64,000 nucleotides of DNA from Orthonyx spaldingii. Taxonomy: Eukaryota > Chordata > Aves > Passeriformes > Orthonychidae. The notes below the pieces were generated by a model, which saw only the letters and a program-made list of their open reading frames with translations, was not told the origin of the DNA and made no database searches. Shown here piece by piece: positions 10,801 through 24,100 of the stretch (its first letter is position 1; each line of letters starts with the position of its first letter). The DNA lies in the NCBI GenBank assembly GCA_013397795.1, contig VZTJ01004204.1:302056-366055 (forward strand). The letters run 5' to 3'. The translations under genes were made by a program, and so were the position numbers.

Positions 10801-11980
10801 ACATGGGCAAAGTTCCTATTGACTTCTAGAAATGAACGCTTAAAAAAGGTTTCCTTCATTAGTGAGGAATCCAACCTTGGCTTATACTTATAAAAGAAAA
10901 AGGAAGTAAAAGTATAACACAGGAGGAGCTTGCTAAAATGCTCCCTAAAACAGTTTTCCAATGGCATTGAGGTATTACTCATGAATACGGGTCCTGCTTA
11001 ATTAATTTAGCAGCCTAGACTAGAGATTCAGGTTTTTGTGTTCTCATGCTTTTGTGCTGGGTATTTGAAGCTGAAAATGTAAACATGAATGCATATTCTG
11101 TAAGAGTCTTCGAGAAAAATGTTAGGGAAGGCAGGGCACATTCCTTGCTGGGTTTTGTGTTAGATCCTTTACACTCAGCGTCAGTCCCAGAAACCAGCCT
11201 GGGGAAGTTAGAGTCTTCTTGCAACAGGTTGCCTGCTGTTGAATTTATAAGGCTATTTGTAACTTTTATTGATAGGAACACCATTATGCAAAGGGACCAA
11301 TGCATTTATTTGTGTTTTCCCCCAGTTAATATGAACCCATACAGTATTGGCCTGTTCAGGAATCACATAAATGCAATGTCTTAGACTTCTTTTTACAGCT
11401 GTAGCTTGTTTTGAGAAGTCAGACATATATAAAATGACAGAGGTAAGATTATTCTTTAGAATTTTCACTTTGCCATTCACAAATCAATGATGTTTGCATC
11501 TGTCTTAACATATTACTGAAGTGGCCTGTAAAGGAAGAAGGTGTTACAGATTGAGCTGAAAAACAGCATTGAGAAGAAAAGTATTGCTACTTTTATTCAG
11601 AACCAGCAGATACTATAAATGATATACTTGACACTTCATAAATAATAGCATACCAAAAAAATCAGGAAGAAAATTACTTTTTGACTCAGTCTTGAAGTCA
11701 ACTTTTTCCCAAATGAAAATTTCAGGGTCAGTCTTGATAATCTAACCCCACAAAGGAGAATAAAATCTAACTTTCTTCCACTTGAACAGCTTTCAGATAG
11801 CAATTACTAGTTGGAGGTCTGTTAGAAAGATGTATTTGGGAAATCATTGACTGTCTTTCTACAGCCTGTTTTCCCACAGACAATGTTTTTCGCACTCATC
11901 TCAGAAACATTTTTAATGACAAATCCCTTAATTACTGATAGAAATAAAAACCCCCTAAACTTATGCTCTTTAATTTGTCT
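7850..11980. other. AT-rich noncoding stretch
   Basis: No exon, RNA gene or known repeat recognised. ORFs are at most 112 codons and overlap on both strands. A 16-bp palindrome lies at 10671-10686, and TAAT-rich sequence is noticeable around 10240-10560. Confidence 0.6.
10671..10686. other. Perfect 16-bp palindrome
   Basis: ATGTTCCATGGAACAT reads the same on both strands. It places TGTTCC and GGAACA half-sites back to back (everted), unlike the standard steroid-receptor element, so no receptor is assigned. Confidence 0.6.
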
Positions 11981-11986
11981 CAGCAC

Positions 11987-12910
11987 TCATTGACCTCTCA
12001 TGTAAATTCTAGCAATCTTCAGTTCATTGCCTCGCTTCTTGGGGGAGACTATAATAACGCAGAAAGAAACATTATTTCTTGCTGCTGAGTAACAGCACAA
12101 AACTTGGTTAATTAAAAAGACTAGGCAAGCAAGGTCCTTGTGTCTGCGAGAAGTCTGAACTCTCTTTAAGCCGCAGTTATTTCTCTGATAACCAGCGATT
12201 TCCTTTTTTGCAGAAGCAATTCCAATAAGACAAAGGTGCCCTCTATAGGGGACAGGCTGTAAATGATGATGGGGAGCTGGATAATATTTGCAGAAAGTGA
12301 CAGAAGAGGGTAACTTCTTAGCAATTTGGCTCTCTGAGAGCACTACATATTAAATATTATGTACAAATGAAACAGTGCAGAAAAATAACAAGAAACCCTC
12401 CACTTTAAAATAAAGCAGAAAATAATACTCTCAACTGCAGACAGCAGCTAACAGTTTTGCAATAAGCTGCCCCAAAGCTAAACGTGTAGCACAGTGAAAA
12501 CTAAACTGCAAGAATCTCCTGAATAAAAGGAAATACGAATTTCAGTCAAAAGAACTTTTAGAAATAATAGAATTCTAAAAGCAACATGCTTTAAAAGTCT
12601 CTGTAGCATGTACTAAAAAGTTTACCACAAAGCAGATTCATTAACTGTCCCAGGCGACTTGCATATTGCTTGCTAAGAAATTGCCTTTGTTAGCATGCCC
12701 ACAGACACACTTTAACTGGTGTGCAGAATCTCTAGTGGCTATTTGCAATTATTTTGGGAATTCTTCCCTCAATTTATAATGGCAGCTAATGCCAGCCCAG
12801 AGAGAGGCAGGGAATTCAACACTAGATGTAGTTCATTGCTCATTATTAATTATTTTTTAGGCCTCATTTTTATAATCCATGAGGATGACCTGCAGTTCTT
12901 GTTATCTTGA
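11987..12910. promoter_or_regulatory. Candidate noncoding regulatory block
   Basis: Repeat-free sequence with GTTAATTAA near 12106, octamer-like ATTTGCAATTA near 12741 and TTATTAATTATT near 12843. A 118-codon antisense ORF lies at 11987-12343 but has no recognisable domain. I would test this block for conservation among birds before calling it an enhancer. Confidence 0.25.
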
Positions 12911-12911
12911 T

Positions 12912-12934
12912 TTTCTCTCTCTCTCTCTGTCTCA
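12912..12934. repeat. (TC)n microsatellite
   Basis: Run of TC units with one interruption. Confidence 0.85.
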
Positions 12935-15576
12935 TTTTCTTTTTACATTTTTTTAAAATTTACCTGTACCTATACTTCTGAAGTAAAAATTGCATTGCAT
13001 ACAGTACCCTGCATTACTATGTCATGAACTGGGGTGGGCAAACCCCTCAGAAATATGATTTATCCTCCATCTGACTTTACTAGAGAGTCAAAGAAGCAGA
13101 ATATAGTTCTAGTAGTTAATGTGCTACATACGTTGGTTTCCACAAGATACTTGACTAAACCATAGTTTCGAAAGTGAAGATCAGTGTTGTAAATGTGCAG
13201 CCTATTTTATACAGAGACTCTAAATAAACAGCCTGCTTCTAAACATGACTGTAAAGAGAGGGGTGGGCTTCAGTCACCTCTAGAAAAGTTAAGGATAATA
13301 AGTTTTAAAAGCTCTGGATTGGCAAAAGTGTTTGAGATTTTTTTTTCTGGTCCAGATCATCAGTAAGGGTCCATTTTCCTAGTTCATAACATCAAGCCTG
13401 TCTGCCTTCCAGAAGTAGGGTTGAAGGAAAGGGAGAACGTAATCCTATGACATTGCCTTTCCTAATCACAGGTTCTGGTCAAAAAGAACTTGTTCCTTTC
13501 TTTACCCACTGTAGGAAATGGTTGTATGAGAGATGTATCCCATATTTGAACCTTGTAAACATGAGATTAATGCTGTCTTTTGTTTTAACTTTTATCTGAA
13601 TCAGTAAGCTCTTTTCCTTCAATCCGTCAAATAGCGTTGAACCTCCAAGACTCATTTAAGAGAAGTAATTTCACTGCGCTATGTTTTGATCTTCAGGGCA
13701 TGCCTCCAACTCTATTTACATAAATAAATGTTCAGGGAGTGACTGAGATTGTGGAGCTTTGTGGACTTTTGATGTGCCCTCTTCACATCCTGTTGCTTAC
13801 CCTGTGAATCAGATCTGACACTTAGCAGGGTATTCACTTTACCTTCTCTCTAGCCAAAATGAATGCAACATAGAGGACAAAAGTGGGGATCCTAACTCAA
13901 TGGGGAAATGTTTGTAGATGCTGCCATTCTATGTGAATGTCCTTGACAGGTCAAATGACATTCTTTTCCCCTGACACAAAGAACATTTACACTGTAATAT
14001 CCCTGGAGTAAACACTGTCTTACCCTGCTTAATTGTTGCATCTTTAATGGAAGTCCATGGTCATTTTTGAATACCTATCCTGAAGTTTGAAAGTTACCTC
14101 AGGGTAGGTCTCCTAAAAGTCATTCTTGGTACTATCCAGCTCTTTAATTAAACATAGGAAAAATATCCAAGGGTATTTTTCCCTTTAACTAGATAGACAT
14201 CTTACCTGTGTTTAAACATGCAAGCTAGATCCATCTAGTTTATTTTATTGAACCTTCTTGGTCATTTTCTAAGATTGTATTTGCAATTGCAAAGGTATTA
14301 TTACATCTTTTCGGAGATATGTAATAGATATGGAAAGCAATGCTTTTCAAGTGTTATATTCTTTTGAGTGTTTTTCCCATAAGTTTTCTTTGAGATTTTT
14401 CTTTACTACTAGAGGCTCCCAGTTATTCTACAGCAGCTGCTTCCAGACAGTACTCAACCAACCTATCTTTAAATGGTTTATGTGTCAGAGATAGGAGCCT
14501 GGTCTCCTTATACAGTCAGTGAAGAGACGTATTCATATTCAGTGCAGAGATTTGGAAAACCTAAACTATAACCTCTAAGCTGATATTGTGAAAAATGTCC
14601 TAGGTAATCTGGGACAGGCCTCTATCACAACTGGACTGTAAATATGTCAAGTTTTTCTTTCACTTAAGGTGCCCAATTTATCATTTAATCTTCTTTTCTT
14701 AATTTCATCACTCATCATTTCCTTTTTATCCACTTTTGCTCTTTATTGTGCCATCTTTTAGTTGCTGACATCAAAGTAACATTTTAATGCTTCCTCAATG
14801 ACCAAATTTTTTCTATTTTTAAACAGTCATGATCAGCTTTGACTAGGAAAAAACTATAGTAAATCTGAACACGCAATTTCTGATTTTCTGATGTCTTTTT
14901 CCACTTTTCTTCTTTTTTCCCCCCTTTCCTTTCTTTCTTTGTTCCCATTAGCCAAATTCAGCTTATTTAGTATTCTTGTAATTGGCTTGACCCTTTCTTT
15001 CCATTTAAAGTTCATACAAACTGTAAAATTAGAGTGGCATTGTGCAAAGTCTAAAATATTTGGGGTTTTAAAAAACTTTCACTTGTATAGTTTTATTAAT
15101 TTTACTCAACTGTCCACAGCTTTGATACCTCTAACCCCAGTACTTTCCTGAATGACTGCCAATTGTCTTTGGGCTCTCCATTGTCTGGCATTATATTCCT
15201 TGGCTCCAATCCTGAAAAATTTATACACTGGAGTAATTTTACGCATGAGAGCAGGCCCACTGACTGTTGCTGCATAATGTTATTCTGGAGTGCATGCATC
15301 TGCAGGGCTTGGATAATTGTTTTGATTTTACTGGTCAATCATTGCAAAGTATTTGTAATGGAATTTTTACCCAATTCTAGATTTTTTTTTACTCTTTCTG
15401 TAAACTGCCGCAGGTTTTGTACAGTCACATGGACCTGGGCATTGGTTAGGTGGTGTTAATGATTAAATCTACTCTTCACTTCCTATTCACGATGATGATT
15501 CCCACAAACATATTAGTGTCTACATGAACTGAATATATTACAGTTTTTCAAGTATACCTAGAGTTGGGTTTTTATA

Positions 15577-15592
15577 TTTTTTTTTTTTTTTT
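15577..15592. repeat. Poly(T) tract
   Basis: Sixteen T in a row inside the T-rich block. On the minus strand this is an A-run, but no retroposed body ending here was identified. Confidence 0.85.
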
Positions 15593-16368
15593 GCTGCAGT
15601 TGAGTAAATAAACCATAGTTGATTCTCATAGCCTGCTCCCACCCCGCAACCCATTCCCATGATAACAAATGGGCTATCAGGTCAAACCTTGGAGACTTTT
15701 ATTGTGACATCCATAACTAACCATATAAATGTGTCTGTGATATATTTACTAATTTAAAGGAATTTCAACCTTTTGTTAATTTACTACGTGCTTCTAATGC
15801 CTCCTGATTGCATCACTACTGGAATGCCTTCTCTCTTGACTAGCTACAGAAGATCAAGCGTATGTAACAAGTGCTACAGAGCAATTATTATACAATTATT
15901 TCTCTGTCTCTATGTCCATCCTTTTATTGCTAAAGTCCCTACTAGTAGCCAAATCTTTCTTGATCCTTTTTCTAAATCAAACAAATTTATTTACATCAAA
16001 TTATAGCAGGGCCGGAATCCCTAGCTGCTATGAATCTCCAGGCTCTTCCTGAGTAAACCAGGCAATGTCACTTTTTGCCAGCTAAGAAATTGGTTGAATA
16101 GATATGAAAGCCAGATTACTGCTCTCTTTCTGATGGTCAGTATTTATTTCAATCTCGTTTCCTTTTGTATTTGTTAAATACGATGCATCCATTTCCCATC
16201 CATAGTAGAGTGTGCCTTCTTAAACTGCAATCTTCTCTAAACCTGAATACTTCTTTTGGGTCTCTGTTTTCACTCTTTGAAGGATGTCCTGTCAATCTTA
16301 TCCTTATGCAGATCTCAGTAAGATATAATATTCCCTTTGGAATCTTTCCCCAGTGTTGTCCATTTCCT

Positions 16369-16401
16369 GTTTGAGAGTAAGCAACAGTTTGAGAGTAAGC
16401 A
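16369..16401. repeat. Two-copy 18-bp tandem duplication
   Basis: GTTTGAGAGTAAGCA occurs at 16369-16383 and again at 16387-16401, a period of 18 bases. It is an isolated small duplication. Confidence 0.85.
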
Positions 16402-17387
16402 GTACATTTATCCAGACAAAATAGGAACAAAGCTTTAGGTGGTAAAGCCTACTTAGTGTAAGCTTTCTTGTGCAGTTCAAGCTACTTCTGAGATTTCTAT
16501 CAACTGAATTTTTCTTAGATATTTAAAACTTGTATATATTGCAACTATCTGCTGATCTCACAGATATATATGCACTGCCCCTTGTGGAACCTAAAAAAAA
16601 GATTTTTTTTCTCAAATTTACATTCAGCTTTAGTTGCAGTGTCACAGAGTGACTAAATTTTGGTGCCTAGCACATTTGTCCATAAACTTGTTTATAAGTA
16701 TGTGACTAGCTTTAATAATTTCCATGCTGAATAAGAACCTTCAAGCAACATAATGCCATAACTGTTACAGATTCTCAAGTGTACTGTTTCAGAGAATTCT
16801 TATCACTCTCTTTTGAGTTGTAGCCACCAACTTTTTGTAGTGGTATTGAGCACACAGAGAAATCATTGAAATCAAAGTGGTGAATATTTGGTAACAGAAA
16901 ATAGTAATTCTATTTCAACTTATTTAGATGTGGTCTTGGAATGTTGATTTATTAGATACAAAAAATGGATCTGAACAGGTTCTTATCTACCTTTTTTGAT
17001 GTATTTATCAGAATGCAATAGAAACTATAGTTAATGATCTTTTATTTTGTAATGCAATTACATATTTGTGTTATATCATTTAAATACTTCTGGCAGGGTT
17101 TGAGTTTGAAGTCATAAAAATTAAATAGAACTAGATGTTTTGTAAATCTGTGGAGATTAAGAAAAGTCTTCTCCTTGTGACAAACTGGTAGCGTTTGCTG
17201 ACTGGGTCAGGGCTTTCATACTTCTGGCCCTTCCACTCGTATTTCTAGAGTCAGAGTAATTCAGTATTGCATTTAATCAGAAATACCTCATTCCTTGGGG
17301 TTTTCTCTTTCTCTGATGTTTTTGCCTACCAGCATGTAACCTTTTGTCATAAGAGTTAAAAGAAGATTTGTTTTGGTTTTGTTTGGA

Positions 17388-17402
17388 TTTTTTTTTTTTT
17401 TT
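17388..17402. repeat. Poly(T) tract
   Basis: Fifteen T in a T/G-rich surround (17370-17455). Confidence 0.8.
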
Positions 17403-18327
17403 GGGCTCAAGCTCTTTTTTACTAGATTTTTTGGGGGGGTTGGGGTTTTTTTTGTGAATAGTATTGACCTTTTTTGGAAGTACTGTTGACTCATCCTGAG
17501 GACGAAGAGTGCAGTTTAAGGGAAAAGTAGTTGACCTAATCTTCTATTTATCAAACAGAATTTGTCTGCTTTTGTAAGCTGTGTATACTTACTGATGTGT
17601 TGTATCACACTGGAAATTATTTTTGCTATGAAGAGCAGCACAAGTTGTCTCCAGTTGTTGAAGTCAGTGAGGTCACTGTTTCACAATATCCTACCCAGTT
17701 TCCTTATTTCTATTATTCAGGAAGGCTTTTATTTTCTGCCTTCATAGATTTCATTAAGCACATTTATCAATTTCATCAGGGAAGAGAGTCAAATACTTCT
17801 AGTTTTTCTGCTGTGATTTTATATCCTGCTGCTTTGTTATTTGTCTTCTTGTTTGTAACTTGTCCTGAAATCCTGATGGGGTAGGAGTAGTTTTTTGTTT
17901 TCAGATATTATATATAAAACTGTGCTTGAGATAAGGAGATGTTATTATTTATTCCCTTTTAAGAATCTCCCCATCTCTTCTGTTTCAGCAATGAGAACTT
18001 TCCTCCTTTTCATTTGATTGTCTCATTTTAAACATTTCTTGGTTAAAAATGTTAAATGGTTTCACAGTTTATCATACCATGCCATGCATTCCTTAGCTCT
18101 TCCATTGTTGTTTACTCATTTAGGCACCACAATTCCATCTTTGCTGTGAGTATACTGATACCCAGTTGTGACGGATAAACTGAATCACATTGAGCCTGTG
18201 CCCTTTTTTCTTTCATATGAACTTCCCTTGTATGATACGCTAGTGTCAGTCTATTCTTAGGGCCATGTTGGAATTCCTTATACTACCCTTTTGTTTTCAG
18301 TTTTGCACTGTTGATCTTTGTCACCTC

Positions 18328-18914
18328 CTAATCAGAGGCTATCTTTCTTTGTTTTATTTTTAGTTTTGCAGAGCACTGGGGTGACCCTTGCTGCCTGGCT
18401 TGCTGTTGCATTGTAGCCACACATGACCTGTCTTCAGATGATGAGGTTGTGGTGAAATTTTTCTTCATGTCTGAAAAAATTGCCTCTTTTTTCTGTGAAA
18501 ATCTGGAGAACAGTATGTCAGACACCAAGTCATCATTTTGGTTCATGATTCCTCATCTTGGTTTTCCCCTGCACTGTCTTTTCCATGTTTCTTGCTTTGT
18601 AACTCAATATTGAAGTCATTCTTCCCAAAGAAACAAGCTGTATTCTGGTATTCTGTCAGTAACAGTTTGGAAGCAGCTGCAAAGTCATCTTTGCCTTCAG
18701 TGCTCTCGTCCTTTACTGGAACATAACACTATTCAACATAACTTTGTTTAGCATTATGGTTTGGAATCTGATGTATGTGGCACACTGCTCTATATGTTTT
18801 CAAATGCTTAGTGGGGTTTTTTGCAGTCTGTTGTAATAAATACTGCTCTTCTTGCTTACTTATCATCCCTGCTCTGTTCTCTGGTGAAATGTGTATTCTT
18901 TTGTTCCAATTACT
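18328..18914 (-). pseudogene. Tentative decayed coding fragment (minus strand)
   Basis: On the minus strand one frame runs 61 codons (18732-18914), one stop (18729-18731), then 61 more codons (18546-18728) to a stop at 18543-18545. Changing frame at that point opens another 72 codons (18331-18546). One in-frame stop in 123 codons is below the roughly seven expected at this composition. The predicted chain is hydrophilic, rich in K, E, D, S and Q. It could be a piece of an old processed or unitary pseudogene; alternatively this is the best stretch picked by eye from many. No homologue was recognised. Confidence 0.2.
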
Positions 18915-19050
18915 CTATGTGTCTACTATCAAATGCATTTCCTGTAGTCACTCTTGGTATCCAGACTACTGGAATACAGTGGTTTATGTCTAGTCTACTT
19001 AATTTCAGCCCCATCTAGAAGAGACTGGCCACATCCTCTCTAAACAGCAT

Positions 19051-20975
19051 TTGATCATGGGTCTCCTCTGAGCCTCATGTACTTTCTCCTGCAGTCCTAA
19101 GATATAATTTTTACTTTTTAGGGATATATTGCAGTTAAAAAAGGCATTAAGTAATGTGAGAGCGGTGCTGCAATTCATGCATTATCTGAAACTAAAAGTG
19201 TGTTTGGTGCCTTAAAGCACAGCATGGAAGTATGTGGCAGTACGTGAGAGTGCAAAGCTCTTTATGAGAATGACAGAATACATCAAAAAAGATACTGACT
19301 AATCTCTGGTATCTCTTGGAATCACTACTGTCCCAGTACTACCCAGAACTACACTGAGATTTTTACTTTGGGGGGAAATAGCCAATTTGCCTTGGCTAAG
19401 AGGCAAACACCCACCCAGCTGCTTGATTATTCCCACAATTCACTGGTATGGAGGTGGGGAGAAGATAGGAAGAACAGGAATGATAAAACTCATGAGTCAA
19501 GATAAAGGCAGGGACATCACTTACCAATTACAGTCATGGGAAAAACAGATCTGACCTGCAACAAATAACTTATTTTATTGCCAATTAAAATGTAAAAAAA
19601 AAAAGTAGCCATTAATTTGGATAGTGGGAAACCACAAGATAAACATTAACACAATATCTTTCCTGCCCGCTTTCCAACCTCAACTTCACTTCCTAAGAAA
19701 CAAGGGGAGATGATCGGTACATAGGAGTTATTCTCTGCTGCTCCTGCCTCCTCACACTTTTCCCTGTGCTGGCAAGACCTCCCCAGAAGCTGTGATTCTC
19801 AGGAACAACCATCTGAACTGTGGTGTCTTCCACAGGCTGCAGTGGGAATATCTACTCCCAGCACCTCCTCTTCTGACTTTGATGTTCTCCCTGATATTTC
19901 TCATTTTTTCCTCTCTCTCTGCCAAGTGTTTTCTGCTGTTTTTGAAATATGATTTTACGGTTGTGTTACCAAATTGGCTGATGGGCTCAGCTTTGGCAAA
20001 TTTGATACAGGGATCATGGGAGATTCCCACTCTTCTAGAGCACAGATTATCCAAAAGGATATCCACAACATCTGAAGTGTCATTATACTCTTGTGCTTAG
20101 GCAACGGAATTAAGTCCAATGTCCATGTAAACAGAGGGAGGTCTTTGAAGACCTCCAGAAACAAAATTTGCACACTCTGTTTACCTGATTTTAAAATAGT
20201 AAGCGTAAGTAGTTGAGTAGCACATGACTCAGAAAGTAAAATTTCTGCATGATTTTCATCTTTTCTGGAAGTGCCGACAATCGCATTTTTGATATACAGC
20301 TGCTTTAATTACACAGAAAGCAATATGTAGTCATATTAGGACGTTACTTGAGCATATACTTGCCAAAACTATTGCTAAATATTCCAGAAATTGTCTATAC
20401 ACTATGACCTTTCCTCATTTCTTTTTACAATATAACAGATGTTCAGTGATATCTGGCCTCCAAGACAAACTGCAGCTCTCAGTCTCCAGTTTCCATTATC
20501 TTGTTCCCAACAGAACTGTGGGAGCTAGAGAATATCCTCTTCAGGAAACTTCAGGAAGAAAGATTTTCTGTGTCTGCTCCAGGACCCAGTTTTGAACTTC
20601 TAACTTCAGCAAGCTCAATGTCCACCTTTTCAATAATTAAAATAGAAAGTATAATCCAGTCTCCAGGTTAGGAGTGGAGACATCAAAAAGTGAAATGCTG
20701 TATATCATCTAGGACATCTGCATGGCATGTAAAGCATTTGACTGTGCCTCTCCAAAGAGTCAGAAGGATAGCAAGTGGGTTACCCTGTTAGAGCTGAACT
20801 AACCCCTTATACCTGTCTTTCCACAGCCAGATCCTGCTCTCCAACTCTGCTGATTATAAAGGGAATTTAGATGTTTTGAACATAAAATTATTGTTCACTT
20901 TACCTACTAGCGTGTTTAGGATACTTGCTTGTACACATGACACAAGATCTATGAGAAACTCATGACATCCATGTG
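19051..20975. other. Noncoding stretch, nothing recognised
   Basis: AT-rich DNA with ORFs of at most 104 codons overlapping on opposite strands (for example around 19.75-20.1 kb). No repeat family or RNA gene seen. Confidence 0.6.
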
Positions 20976-21110
20976 CAGAATAATAAAATAGTTGGGTTGG
21001 AAGGCACCTTAAAAATCATCTCATTCCAGTTCCCCTGCCACCAGCAGGGACATCTTCCACTAGACCAGGTTGCTCAGAACCCTCTCTGGCCTGGTCTTAT
21101 AAGGGCCAGG
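20976..21110 (-). mobile_element. CR1 LINE fragment, 3' end, antisense
   Basis: The stretch reads as the reverse complement of the 3' region of avian CR1: the GTTGGGTTGGAAGG motif, then a degenerate copy of the block ending CTAGACCAGGTTGCTC and the following CCTGG segment. The element is therefore on the minus strand and is only a 5'-truncated tail, as most CR1 copies are. Weaker CR1-like similarity may continue to about 21245. There is no reverse-transcriptase ORF. Confidence 0.85.
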
Positions 21111-24100
21111 AGAGCTAAACCACAGCATTTAATATTATACTATCCATTGGCATTCAAAATACTGCTGTTCTCTCCCCTTGTCTGTATAGTTACCTACAGA
21201 GAGATGCCTATTTTTAAGTGTCTTCCTTTCAGGCTGTATCCTACCACTGAGGACAGAAAGAGAAGGTAGAAAACCTTTCAAAATGGCTTTCAAGTGTTAT
21301 TTCCACACCATTTCCAAATTTTCAAGGCAGCAGGTCAGCCACCAGTCTCAGATGTCTCTGTTGATTCATTAATGGCAGTAACAACAGTAATTGCTACTCA
21401 GAACTATGAATAGTGTTTTGCTGAAGAAATTCTATAGCTGCCTCACATTAATATGGGAGTTAACATGAAAAATTTACAATGTTTAGCTCAAACCTGCTAT
21501 GACTTTTTACCTTTATCATTATAATTTTTACATAGCAACAAGCACACTATACAGTGTATGAAGAGTTTAAGTGTTTTCTCATAGAGCAACTTTTAGAGTA
21601 TAATTGATTCTAAAGAAACAAACAATCTCAAAGTATATATAATACAGCTTTTAAGCACTTGATTGTATAAAAAAATCCATTTCACATTATATGACCTCAT
21701 TTTGAAACCCAATAGCTGAAGAAAGTACGTTATGAATTTCCAATACAAGAGAAATTGTAGTTTACGATCCATAGTGTGTGAGATGTGTACTTGCATTTTA
21801 ACTATAGTGTTATATATTTGTAAAATTTTAAATGCAAAGGTCTTATCATTGCTTTGGTTTTGTGTTTTAGTGACTAGAATCACATAACCTTTAGAACTAT
21901 AAATTAGATAGTCTTCTGCCTCTGACGCCAGTTAATAGTTTAAGCCCAGTTTGTGCTGGGCTTAAGCACAGGAAAAATATTGCAAGAATTTTTACTTTGC
22001 TTTTACACTATGGAGAAAAATTTTGCAGAAATTTGTGCCTTTTTATGTTTTATTTAGACAAACACGAAGACTGAAAATGTTCTAGAAAGAAATTTGCATT
22101 CATCTATGTATGTACATTCTCTAAAATTTGAGTTGTTATACACTTTCTTAGAAAGTTTTTTTCACCCTCCAGTTCTCCACTTTCCCTCTGTCTCTGTTTT
22201 CTCTTAGCTTACTGTTTTTGTCTTGTCAAAATCATATTGCCTGTTCTATAATATATCACCTTTGTTGGAGATGGGAACATCTATATTTTACTTGCATATA
22301 CAACTGTTCCATCCTAGTCTTTTTTTCCTTTCCCTTACACTAGATCAATGAGACTTTTTCTGTGCTGTCAGCTGGCAAAATATTTCATCCATGTTCAGCA
22401 AGTGTCACATGTCCTAAATGAACACCTTTATAATGGCATTGCTGTTTCTGTCTTCTTGGACTCGGATGCGGCTAGCCCAGGAAAAGTTGCAAATCTTTAT
22501 ATCCAAGTCCCAGTCTTAGCAAAGCAAAAGTAGAAGGCAGCAAAATAAAGACATTCAACCAGAAAAAAATGTCAAGCATACTGACAGAGTACAATGATTG
22601 TGTTTTTCTCATGTGGCTCTGAAACGGGCATTTTGGGTACAAGTGTACCCTCTGTTTTACAGAAACAAACTTTGGGGCAAGGTTAGGGGCCAAAGGTTGG
22701 ACCCATATAAGTAATGGGTGCAGACAAGTCTCCTGGCATGTGCTTGCCAGCAGTGTAAAGAGGATATGACATACTCAACTAATGTGATGTCTTCCCTTGT
22801 GGGGACTTGTGTCTGGTGTTAGGGGGGCAGTGCAGAAAGAGAGATGTCCAGGATCACAGACCACAAGGTCAGGTGGAATCTGGAGGCAACTGCAGCTTTG
22901 AACTGAGCACACACCACCTTAGGGATACTCTAAGCCTGCCGTGGGGATGTGTGGGGCCAAGTCACAGCACACACTGGTTTCAGTCTTCTCCCTCCCAGGG
23001 TAGAATAAAGATAAAACCAAGAAATTTAGGGAAAAAAAGGGTGGGGAGAGAAAGCTAATAGGACTGGAGGATATGAAACTAATTGGAAGAGAGAGTTATT
23101 TGTTCCATTTGAACTACCTTGATCAAAGAATTCATGTGAGTTTTGAGTAAGGTTTATAGTAGGGTTGTTGTTTTTTCTTTTCTTTTTTCTTTTTCAAAAC
23201 CTCCTTTGCTTATCTGAAGTATTAACTTTCCATTTCCGCTGCTGAAGCAGATGTTTTGCTTGTCGCAGACATTAAGGCACTCTTAATGTGCAGTTACTGA
23301 ATTATTTTCTAAAAGAGCATTTTAAATTTGACAATGTTTCTTACATTTTTAAAGCAGTGACCTCATTTTGAAAAGATTTTTTTCCAGTACATATGTCACC
23401 ACTGGAAAAATATTAATCTGCAAAACTTAGTATAAAATGTCTCCATTTATTAAACATCTACTGTACAGATTTCAGCTGTCACAAAATCCAGTCGTGCATT
23501 CTTGTGAGTCCTGGCATTCTGAAAAGGGTTTGTTTCAAGACAGAAATATATTTTCATTGTGATTTCACTAAAATAAATATTTAAACAAATTCCAACAGTA
23601 AAAAAGTCTTTGCAAATCATACCCTTAATGACTAGAAAGTATTACTATGCCAACAGAAAGATAAACTCAGTAAACTCAGTTAAGACTCACTCTCCTTATG
23701 TCCAGACCTATCACCTGTTGGATGCTCTAGTGTCCATTTTGTGGACATTAATGTTTCTTAAACAAACTTATCTAAAAACAGCAGACTGAAAGATGAATAT
23801 TGAAAAGCAATTAGATGACTGAATCCCTTATTATTTTTCAATTCATCTTCATTTTAATTTATAAATGCATACATTTAATTTGTCTCTATATTTTTGCTTT
23901 CACAAGTTTAATCTGCCACTATGCTTTGATCTTTTAAATGATCTTCTCGTGGCAATTTAGGAAAAGTTACAAGGTAAAAAACAACTGTGTTTTCCAAAGG
24001 GACAACCAATACAATATATTTTTAAAAAATTGTTCATCAGTTAATCAGAGGCATTTTTATTGATGGTATCTATTACAAAACACAAGGGAAATTGGAAAGT

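Larger units (their letters stand above)
14600..19050 (-). other. Strongly T-rich (antisense A-rich) block, possible decayed antisense coding relic
   Basis: Sampled lines of the plus strand carry well over A in T (for example 31 T to 11 A at 14701-14760 and 30 T to 15 A at 18001-18060). Such asymmetry is seen in antisense copies of A-rich coding sequence. Minus-strand frames near 18.3-18.9 kb are relatively open, and hydrophilic, lysine- and serine-rich translations recur down to about 14.7 kb in shifting frames. Stop density over much of the block (about one per 14 codons at 15.8-16.2 kb) is, however, what chance predicts, and A-rich DNA always translates to such residues. No family was recognised. 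Confidence 0.25.

Noticed and set aside
15800..16200. Protein-like minus-strand translation in the T-rich block
   Set aside because: About ten stops in 140 codons equals the chance rate; A-rich DNA always yields K/E/N/S-rich peptides, so it is not evidence by itself.
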